This document shows positions 56,479-64,000 of a stretch of DNA of 64,000 nucleotides, piece by piece (the stretch's first letter is position 1; every line of letters begins with the position of its first letter). The notes beneath the pieces are model-generated. The model made no database searches and was not told the origin of the DNA. It worked only from the letters and a program-made list of their open reading frames with translations. Both the position numbers and the translations under genes were made by a program. Origin of the DNA: Henricia sp. BOLD:AAB3569 (taxonomy: Eukaryota; Echinodermata; Asteroidea; Spinulosida; Echinasteridae); assembly GCA_037783545.1 (NCBI GenBank), contig JBBELK010000921.1, forward strand, positions 1,054,001 to 1,118,000. The letters run 5' to 3'.

Positions 56479-58340
56479 TTGTCTACTTAAAGTACTTCCG
56501 ACATTATTTGTATGGGCGGAAAGTGACCGTGCGAACAGATCATTCGTCACTTAGGTGGCTGATGAATGCAAAGGACCCGGAGGGACAACAAGCCCGCTGG
56601 TTGGAGGTTGTAACAGAGTATGACCTCACCATACAGCACCGCCCAGGTGCGAAACATGGAAACGCCGACAGTTTATCCAGGCGGCCATGTAAACAGTGCA
56701 GTCACTGTGGTAACGGTAACACAGATGACGTCAACGACGAGGCAGCGCAAGTAAGAGTTGCCATTGTGGAACCAGCGCTGCGTAGTAACGAGCTAAGAGA
56801 CGCTCAGATGATGGATAAGACGATGAAGTGGCTGTTAGAGGCAAAAAGCGAAGGACAAGAGCGCCCTCCATGGGCCGAGGTAGCGTCAATGCCTCCAGCT
56901 AGTAAAACATATTGGTCTTACTGGGACCAACTCGCGGTTCGAGATGGTGTTCTATACCAACGATGGGAGTCAGATGATGGCAGTACTATCCGATGGAAAC
57001 TAGTGGTGCCCGTGAAGCTAAGGCACCAGTTTATCAACGAGTTGCATGGTGGGAAACTGGGCGGCCATCTTGGTATAAGAAAGACCCTGGCGTCCGTCAA
57101 ACTGCGGTATTTCTGGTCGGGAATTGCCGCAGATGTTCGGACTTGCCTGCGCCGCTGTAACCAGTGTGCAAAGAGGAAACCGCCCCCAAAACGACGGGTG
57201 GCGCCATTGCAACAATATACCGTTGGTGGGACCATGGACCGAATTGCCATGGATATAGTTGGTCCCCTTCCGAAGACTGATGAGGGGAACCAATGGATTC
57301 TAGTGGTGGGTGAATATAATACTAGATGGATGGAGGCATACGCCATCCACGATGCCAAGGCTAAGACTGTGGCCGATAAGTTCGTTAGCGAATTTGTGTG
57401 CCGGTACGGGATACCAAGAGAACTCCATTCAGATCAGGGCACCAATTTCGAATCCGGGGTATTCCAAGAAATGTGTAAGATCTTGGGGATATGTAAGACA
57501 CGAACAACGGCTTACAATCCAAAATCTGACGGCCTTGTGGAGAGATTTAACAAGACTCTCATTAACATTGTGTCAATGTTAATTGATCCGCACTTGAACC
57601 AGCGCGATTGGGATAAGTGCCTCCCGTTCGCGACAAGTGCATACAGATGTACGGCACAGGAAAGTATTGGGGAATCCCCCAACATGATGATGCTAGGGCG
57701 TGATGTTACGCTCCCGGTAGATCTAGCGGTAGAACAGTCAGCGGTAGAAAATGACGAAGTGCATTCGGATTATGCACAAGAGCTGAGGAATCAAATTCAA
57801 CGAGCTCATGAACGAGCGCAGAGCCGACTAGGAAGAAGCCTGAGACGACAAAAGAAGAACTATGACAGACGGTCACGTGATCCTTGTATCAAGGAAAACA
57901 ATTTCGTGTGGTTATTCAACCCCGCGAAAAAGAAGGGGGTTTGCCCCAAGCTACAACTAAAGTGGGAGGGGCCATACCTCGTCACCAAGAAACTATCTGA
58001 CGTCGTTGTACGCATCCAAAAGACAAAGGGTGCGAAGCCACGGGTAGTGCACGTCGACAGACTAAAGCCCTACCTAGGAGATCCGATCGACCCGTGGACT
58101 ACGGGTGATGCACAAGTGCACGTAGGAAACGGAAGGGCGCCCCCAACTAGTGACAACGACCCAATTCATGAGTTGCCGCAAGATACCGGTGCGCAGAGGA
58201 CTGGGGAAAGTCCAAGCATGGGAGGAGATAGCGCCTTGATCACCGCACCAAGTCCAATTCAAGATGCTCAAATAGAGCAACAAGTTGAGACAAGAAGGTA
58301 CCCGAGGAGGGAACACAGACGGCCCCTGCGATTTCAATGA
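56466..58340 (+). pseudogene. pol: Pol, part 2: rest of RNase H and integrase
   Basis: The frame resumes inside RNase H (YFRHYLYGRKVTVRTDHSSL). A deletion of 3n+1 bases at about 56463-56468 accounts for the shift from part 1. The integrase follows: zinc-binding region with GGKLGGHLGIRKT and CNQCAKRK; D,D35E core at Asp263 (MDIVGPLP), Asp323 (HSDQGTNFES) and Glu359 (DGLVERFNKTL), numbered from 56466; GPY-type C-terminal motif (LKWEGPYLVTKK). No chromodomain recognised. Stop TGA at 58338. Integrase itself looks complete. Confidence 0.88.
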
Positions 58341-58770
58341 GTCAGGTGGCCGACGGCGATAGCCGTTTGATTGCTTGATTTGCTCATTGTAAGGTCCATG
58401 TGACCGACCAATTGTTAATCATGTGTAAATAAATTATTAATTAAAGACATAAGCTCTGTCTAATTGATTAAAGTTATAATTAAAGTTCTTGTAAGTTCTA
58501 TCCGTTTTGAGTAAATCTTTTGAAGATGCCTCCTTAAGTTTGATGTTTTGGTGTTGCGGCCCGGAGGCATCTAATATGTTTTCACAGTGTTTTGAAGTAT
58601 TCCTTAAGTTTTCAAAAGTTCTTTCAAGTTCAAGTTGTTCGTAAAAGTTTTGTAAATAGTTGCAGGAGTTTTGTTTTGTTTGTTTTGTCTAATTACACAT
58701 CACTGTCGCGTTAATTATATTGATTATCGGCTAATCTGAATGGGGACATTTCAGGCCTGTCAGGAGGCTA
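58341..58770 (+). other. Element 3' non-coding region
   Basis: AT-rich and without ORF. AATAAA at about 58429. The purine stretch expected before the right LTR is weak: only CAGGAGGCTA directly precedes TGTAAC. Confidence 0.6.
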
Positions 58771-59848
58771 TGTAACGCGACAGGGGTACGCAAACTGATC
58801 GGAGAGGGCGCACAAACACACCTTCAGGAGATCTTCCAGAGCGCTGCATACAAGGAGCATACATCGTGTGGTTTGGCAATGTCAAGCACCGCCCCGGTGT
58901 GTGCTGATTGGATAGCGCTGGTCTCTCTGTGTGTGACTGACATATGTACATGTGTTTGTGTGTGTTCTACAGTGTCCGCATGGCATCTATAAAAGGAGCT
59001 CGCATTGAGCAGTTAGTTCAGTTCGACGCTTGCCGCTGAACTCGCCTCGTCAGTTCCTGATAAGGGACATTGATGATACGTGAGTTCGATGCTTTGCAGT
59101 GTCGAGCCCAGATCGTGCGAGAAGACTGTTAAATCCTGCTAAGGGTATAATACAGCTGAATGCGCACAGCGAATTGGGCTGAAGCTAACCTGTTGAGGGT
59201 TCGTGCAGCTAGCTAGAGCTTGCCTGACGGTACGGTACGCCTACGGTACGGAGGGAGGATTGCAACGGGACTCCATTCAGGGACGTCTGCAGTACTACTA
59301 CGGTCCGCCGGAGCTGAGTGTTGCGTAGTGAACCAGCGTTGGAGCTAGCCGATAGGCCTGGGTACGTTACCCGTGTTCTTACGTTGTTATTAGTGTAAGG
59401 GGAACCCTGGCATATTTATCATACAACGGTTCATGTAGTGCGCTCGTTACACTTGGCTCGAGGTTGAGTGTGCTGTCGGCGGCTTTGATAAGAGTTAACT
59501 CGCCTCTACACGTGGGACGCCCTCTATCGTATTCCTGGTGATTCAACTAATAATATCACATAACTCAATGAGTCCAACTTAATCATTGTTAAAGAGCGCC
59601 CTCCACAGACAATTGGGTGACGTATATCTAATTAAGCTACACATCACTGTGTTCACATCAAATTAGGTTAATCCCGATCAGACGATAGCCCAAATACTGC
59701 AACCAATACTGGGACGGTATATTTCCATCCCAACGGACGCATCTCGAACCGCTCAGAGACGTTCCGGTCGTGCCGTCCAACGCCAACACCCCGTGGAGGA
59801 GAGCGCCCTCGCAGCACTCGCTTCCGCGCCTAGGGGTGTGGCGTCACA
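58771..59848 (+). repeat. Right LTR (1,078 bp)
   Basis: Same length as the left LTR and 99.5% identical, with TG..CA ends. Followed by ATAG. It could drive transcription toward the host gene that starts 425 bp downstream. Confidence 0.97.
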
Positions 59849-60272
59849 ATAGCTTTGTCCGTGGACAACGTGTTTGCCTCATATCATGTTTGCCCGCTGA
59901 CTGCTGATCGATCGATCGATCAGCGACTGGAAAAGCAGCGACATTTGTATGCACTGTCCTGTCCAGTGTGTACTCTGGGTACCAGACAGACCAGAGCTGT
60001 TGTGAATTATGGAAATTAGATGACGTCACGCATTTCAACGTGTCACACAAAGGTATGCCAGGAATTCGCTCGGTATTTTGCGAGCGATTTATACGGAATA
60101 TGAAAGACTGTCTTTTCGACTGTATTTCAGGTGCGCCCTCTGGCGGCCAATGGTGAATAGTCTATGTACATCGTGTATTGCGCGCAAAAAGGCAGTCTTT
60201 CCGAAAGACTAGCGTGCAGTACGATCGATCGCTATTGGTTATTCCTGCTCTTCTCTAGATCTGAGACTCAAA
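59849..60272 (+). promoter_or_regulatory. 5' flank of the P2X7-domain gene
   Basis: Contains a GATCGATCGATCGATC microsatellite (59906-59921), an ATTGG (inverse CCAAT) at 60233-60237, 36 bases before the ATG, an inverted AGTCTTTC/GAAAGACT pair (60193-60209) and a CTCF-like core at 60134-60146. No TATA box seen. The start of transcription cannot be fixed. Confidence 0.4.
60134..60146 (-). promoter_or_regulatory. CTCF-like core motif, minus strand
   Basis: CGCCCTCTGGCGG is the exact inverse of the 49496-49508 motif, so the two face each other across the LTR element. Motif evidence only. Confidence 0.3.
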
Positions 60273-61878
60273 ATGGCATCTAGCTCTTCAAGTGACAGCG
60301 AATATTATGTTGACAATCTGTCTGACGATGAATTGATCGACGTTGATGAGGACGCCCAAATGGCACTCCCGGCCTTAGTTGTTCGTGGCGTAGAACCGTA
60401 TAGATTTGAGCCACCAGCCCGAGCACGAGACCCCGTTGCTGTCGGTGGTGCGGCCGCGGCCGCCGGTGTTCAGCTCGGTCGAGCCGATCCACGCGCAGTA
60501 GTGGCAAACGACAGGAGAGGAAATACTGACTGGTAGGTTTCCACATAGGGATTTATCGCAAATTTAGACAGTGAAATCACAGATATTCCTTTTTGTATTA
60601 AATTCGTAAGTCATGTCTATGAAACTATGGGTAAATTTAATGTTCAAAGCAAAGCAAAATTGAATGAAAAATCAATTTGGAAAACTCCAAGTTCCTTTCT
60701 GAATTCCGTTTACTGGTTGTCACTGGAGTACAGTCAGTGTGCTTGACCAGGTTATTTTTTGCAATGAAGGGATCCATTGAATGTTTGTCACTCCTAAATT
60801 CACTTCTTCCATTTAAAATATCACTTTTTGGTGTTCATTGGGTAAGAGTTGGGAAGTTGATCAGACATTTTATTCTTTAAAATGACTCATCTAGCATTAG
60901 AATGTGCAGAATAAAAATAAAAAAAACATTTTGAGGATTTTGTGAGAAAAAAGTGTAAAACATTTTCAGCCAGTCTCATGTTTTGCACATAACGTCTGAA
61001 GCCATTCCCTTTTTCACATTCTTTCATTTCATATATATTGGTTTAGTGCATGGGGTCCCAGTGGTATCGGTTCCTGATAATATTTCCATCAGAGCATGTT
61101 CAAACTCTATAGTTGCAATTTTATTTTGGTTTAAATTGCAATTTACCTAATTTTTATCATGTTGACCATTTATAATTCTGTTCAAAAAGGTGTACCTGTC
61201 AACAATGTGTTGTGATGGAAGACGAGGCAAACAACAAGTGCTGCAGGGAAATCCAAGCAATGCAGAGGAAACTCGGAGAGGGAGATTTCGCTGATACCAG
61301 GCATACCTGGTTTGATGCAACATGCCTTAATCCAGGGACTTTACAAACAGCATACCATGGTTACCGGCAGCAGTATGGTGGCAGCAGTATGGTGACAGAG
61401 CCATTGAGGGGACGAGGGACAAGTATGCTTTTGTTGCATGTTTTTCCTTTTCACATAAATGCAAGCATTCTAGTGCACATGTATTATTCACAAAATTTTC
61501 AGTCGCTGAAACACACACAACGCGCACGCACATTGCTTCCACAACGACGCGGCATTGTTTTACTCCCAAAATGACGTCATTGGCACGAGCTCAATAGGGG
61601 CCTACATGTATGTAATTTTTAAAGTTGTGCAAGCTATGCACATTTTCGTGAAGTCTGCTGCTGGACGCCTTTGAAAAACAACCTTGCATTGTTATTCTTT
61701 TACTAGGAAATTTCGGCACGTCGCTTATCGACAAGTAGTTCGCTGGTGCTGGGGCTTTTTAGGACGCCACAACCGTGTGCCACTTCCTTCCTGTGTCATG
61801 CATGCGATCAGAGAGGCATACTCGGCCCCAGATGGGACATATCAAGGATTTCAGTACCCTCCACTTGAAGAACTGTAA
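60273..61878 (+). CDS. P2X7 intracellular-domain-like protein, three exons
   Basis: Model: exons 60273-60532, 61190-61372 and 61707-61878, giving 204 residues. Exon 1 encodes a Ser/Asp-rich start (MASSSSSDSEYY), a VEPYRFEPPA block and NTD, ending TG|GTAGGT. The split Trp codon is completed after CAAAAAG| at 61190 to give WCTCQQCVVM. Exon 2 continues with NKCCREIQ, FDATCLNPGTLQTAYHGYRQ. Exon 3 encodes KFRHVAYRQVVRWCWGFLG, LPSCVMHAIREAYSAPDGTY and QGFQYPP before TAA. The block order and Cys pattern match the P2X purinoceptor 7 C-terminal (zinc-binding, palmitoylated in mammalian P2X7) domain, which occurs as stand-alone proteins in many invertebrates. No channel or membrane segment is present. 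The exon 2 donor is uncertain: CA|GTATGG at 61373 keeps the frame, while the stronger-looking ACAA|GTATGC at 61423 does not. Function unknown. Confidence 0.85.
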
Positions 61879-62168
61879 CACACATTAAATTCAGTTATCA
61901 ATTCCTTGTTTTTAACCGTGGTACACGGAATCATGCAGTTTTTAATCAATGTTAAAATAGTCGGTTTACTTGGCATAAAATTTCTACATGTACCAGTAAA
62001 TAAAATATGAACAGTGCACTATTTTACGGATGTTAAAGATCAGACCAACCACCTTGAGAAAATTTGGCAAGTAAAGTGCATAAAAGGATGTTGATTGTTT
62101 ACATGGCGCTTTATGTCTGTTATTTTTGACATTTACTTTTTAGGCTAATAAGGCTGAGTCCTATCAGA
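61879..62168. other. 3' flank of the P2X7-domain gene
   Basis: AATAAAATATG at about 62000, 120 bases after the stop, may be the polyadenylation signal. Otherwise nothing seen. Confidence 0.4.
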
Positions 62169-62244
62169 CATGGCCAAGTTCGATCAAGCGACTATAGTTC
62201 AATATAGTCGACTAGGGTCCCTCGCTTGATCGAACTTGCTCCAT
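62169..62244. repeat. 76-bp hairpin with CAAGTTCGATCAAGCGA arms
   Basis: CATGGCCAAGTTCGATCAAG at the left and CTTGATCGAACTTGCTCCATG at the right pair, with an inner GACTATA/TATAGTC stem. The arm core resembles the hairpin at 14294-14411. Confidence 0.75.
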
Positions 62245-62884
62245 GTAAAGCCCACTTCAAACGAGCGATGATTTCACACGAGCGATGATTGGCGCCCAGT
62301 GTCTGACGCCAAGGACGCTTGCGACTTGATCGCAGGCTTTCACACAGTACAATGCAACATGTTCACGGTAACAGAAACATGTTATATGGCTAGCCACATA
62401 ACGTTTTTGTGTGAACTGCCATTTTGCATATGGAAACTGCCAAAGTGTGCATGCGGACTAGTATCCTCGCGAAAACCGTATAATCACATGCAACGGGACC
62501 CGTGTGATTTGGTGACAGTGATGCACTTTCACACGACACTGTATCCCTGTTTTTTTTGGTTACATCATTGTGATTTTATCGCTCTGGAACCCTCATTTTC
62601 AGCGCCCATGTTGAAATGGCTTTAATGGTTAAATTACATGAAGATGTATAATACTAAGCAGTTGCTGCCTAATGTCAATATGTCTACATTAAAAAGCAGA
62701 AGTTACTCTTTAAAAACTGTTTTCCCTGTAATGCAGTTGAGTATGTTTTTGAAACCGCCATATGGAATGGCACAGAACTAATATGCATTGACCGGGCCGC
62801 GTAAATTTTTTTTACACCACTGCGAGGGGAGAACAATGGGGTTTGTACCTTTTTAGCGTCTTGAGAGGAGACTATATAATAGGT
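62245..62884. other. Unassigned stretch
   Basis: A short duplication CGAGCGATGATT(T/G) at 62261-62292. No gene recognised. The ORF over 62299-62625 has no similarity I can name. Confidence 0.4.
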
Positions 62885-62942
62885 TAGGGTTCAGGGTTAG
62901 GGTTTAGGGTTGGTTATTTTAAAGGAATTTAGGGTTTTGAAT
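62882..62942 (+). repeat. Short telomere-like run
   Basis: GGTTAGGGTTCAGGGTTAGG and GTTTAGGGTTGG, then TTTAGGGTTTT, are degenerate (TTAGGG)n. It is only about 60 bases long and interrupted, so an interstitial remnant or chance. Confidence 0.5.
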
Positions 62943-62964
62943 GCGGTCTGTTTGCAACCAGCTT

Positions 62965-63040
62965 CGTGGTCTGGTTAGAAGAGAGCTCGACTTGTAATCA
63001 TAAGGTCCCTGGTTCGAATCTATGCATGTTTGGGATTTTC
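62965..63040 (+). mobile_element. tRNA-like SINE head
   Basis: A-box-like TGGTCTGGTTAGAAG (62967-62981) and a perfect GGTTCGAATC B box (63011-63020) at tRNA spacing, with a tRNA-Thr-like CTTGTAA loop. The anticodon stem does not pair fully and no acceptor stem forms, so a SINE head or tRNA pseudogene. Confidence 0.55.
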
Positions 63041-63326
63041 CGAAATTTCTCGGTTTCTTCAATAGTGAGAGTAAGAGTTGTCACTATTTCCAAGATTGTC
63101 ACTCGAGAAGTGTCAGTCATTGGAAACTTAGACTCTATTCGGGTTGAAAAATTGGGGTGTACCCCTCGCTGCGGTGTAAATAAAAAACACGCGGGACCAC
63201 AAGCAAAATTCAAAAATTAAAAAAATTAGAGAACTCTTACACATGAGTGACAGCCTACATGCTTATCCGTGGAGACAATCTACATGTATGTACGGTTATA
63301 CTAGTCTGTTACAGCATTAATTAAAA
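63041..63326. other. SINE body or unassigned sequence
   Basis: Follows the head at 62965. CGAAATTTCTCGG and AAAATTCAAAAATTAAAAAA (63206-63225) could be the body and tail of the same SINE. Not certain. Confidence 0.35.
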
Positions 63327-63545
63327 TAACATGCAGGGATGCCAGTCCATCGCAGGTCTACCCCCAGCAATTAGTTGGGTTTCATCAACCGCATTTGCTG
63401 GTACCCATTTATACACCTGGGTAGAGAGAGACAACGTGGAGTGAAGTGTCTTGCCTGAAGTGAAGGACACAACGTGGTGCAATGACCAGGCTTCGAACCA
63501 TGGCATTCACGACCGAAAGACCGATGCGCTATCCACTATATATAT
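63327..63545 (-). mobile_element. tRNA-derived SINE, minus strand
   Basis: Read on the minus strand: TGGATAGCGCATCGG A box (63521-63535), GGTTCGAAGCC B box (63489-63499), then GCAAGACACTTCACTCCACG, CTCTACCCAGGTGTATAAAT and GTAGACCTGCGATGGACTGG. That order is typical of invertebrate and fish tRNA-SINEs. Well preserved, with boundaries roughly known. Confidence 0.8.
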
Positions 63546-64000
63546 AGTTGACGCTACTCAGGCCCTTTGGCAGGAGACGTTGTGACCAATGGACAATATA
63601 GGTTAAATTCTCGAAATTTGTCTCAGCCATCCTGCCCGATCGTGTGCAGCACGGACAGCCTGATTATGATTAAGGCCGATGGCGTTGAGATCGACTACGA
63701 TCTGTGAAATGTAAGTGCGGCGCAAGTTTCCGCCACGTCGGAAGGGTTCTGATGGTTGGTTGTGTGGGTTTAAGAATATGGCGAGAGGTACCTCTATCCA
63801 CTAGACCACCATGTCTCCTTAAAAGGAATATATTGAAAACCTAATGATCCTTCAATGATCTCTCTTGGCTGTATCTCAGATCATCTAAATGTTTCCCCAC
63901 AATGTTTTATCTGCATCTGGCCCAAGGCATAATGTCACAGTTTTATCAAATACATTCTGATATGAGAGCATTCACTCCTGCGCAGTGGTTTTGTGCGGTT
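63546..64000. other. Unassigned, with a second tRNA-like A box
   Basis: 63783-63820 inverted reads ACATGGTGGTCTAGTGGATA, a strong A-box-like start, but no B box follows at the right distance. Possibly another eroded SINE head. Nothing else seen to the window end. Confidence 0.35.

Larger units (their letters stand above)
51841..59848 (+). mobile_element. Full-length Ty3/Gypsy-type LTR retrotransposon, young but defective
   Basis: Complete 8,008-bp element: LTR, primer-binding site, gag, protease-RT-RNase H-integrase, LTR. The domain order (RT before integrase) defines Ty3/Gypsy. The LTRs differ at 5 of 1,078 positions (0.46%) and a 4-bp ATAG target duplication is intact, so insertion was recent. 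The coding part has three deletions: at the gag zinc knuckle, at the start of RT (in frame) and inside RNase H. No envelope-like ORF is present. Confidence 0.95.

Noticed and set aside
56466-58340. Independent ORF starting with Met at 56466
   Set aside because: The first residues are the middle of RNase H. It is the downstream half of a broken pol, not a separate gene.
62965-63040. Functional tRNA-Thr gene
   Set aside because: B box and loop look right, but the anticodon stem mismatches and no acceptor stem can be formed.

Overview
This window looks like a metazoan, probably marine-invertebrate, nuclear genome. It is AT-rich, almost gene-free and packed with transposable elements. It has a three-exon gene with GT-AG introns, tRNA-derived SINE pieces, many fold-back/MITE elements, a Helitron of the Helentron type and a Ty3/Gypsy-like LTR retrotransposon. 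I could not fix the species from sequence alone.

Layout. 1-11,235: a long array of related modules in + orientation, rich in TGACGTCA palindromes, ending in purine tracts and hairpins built on AGGTGATCGGGC. Several MITEs are inserted in it. 11,236-17,868: decayed inverted-repeat (fold-back) elements and unassigned AT-rich DNA. 17,922-31,075: an apparently intact Helentron, consisting of a 50-bp tandem repeat, a 9.5-kb uninterrupted ORF and a 79-bp minisatellite of 2.3 kb. The ORF encodes a PHD finger, a herpesvirus-tegument-like (C76-type) cysteine protease, an OTU protease, 17 lysine-rich 18-residue repeats, a Helitron Rep with HxH and two tyrosines, a Pif1-like helicase and an endonuclease/exonuclease/phosphatase domain. 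31,205-34,440: a SINE piece, a tandem duplication carrying a MITE, and small MITEs. 34,440-47,149: the same module family again, first in + orientation to about 38,235, then through a cluster of four hairpins at 38,236-38,445 into - orientation. This second array holds two foreign segments. One, at 44,246-45,110, carries an exon-like piece and the 3' end of a LINE ORF and looks like sequence capture. 47,150-51,840: fold-backs (one with a SINE in its loop) and a threefold 335-bp tandem repeat. 51,841-59,848: a full-length LTR retrotransposon with 1,078-bp LTRs that differ at 5 positions and a 4-bp target duplication, but with gag-pol broken in three places. 60,273-61,878: the only convincing host gene, a three-exon P2X7 intracellular-domain-like protein. 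61,879-64,000: a small hairpin, a telomere-like run and SINE fragments.

The Helentron is the only element here that could still be autonomous. Its polyprotein would bring together single-strand nicking/rolling-circle (Rep), unwinding (Pif1), a second nuclease and two ubiquitin-type proteases. The LTR element is young but, as read, cannot make a complete reverse transcriptase/RNase H by itself. The SINEs, MITEs and hairpin modules are non-autonomous and would need enzymes from elsewhere. Most short ORFs in the window are chance reading frames of repeated DNA and are not annotated.
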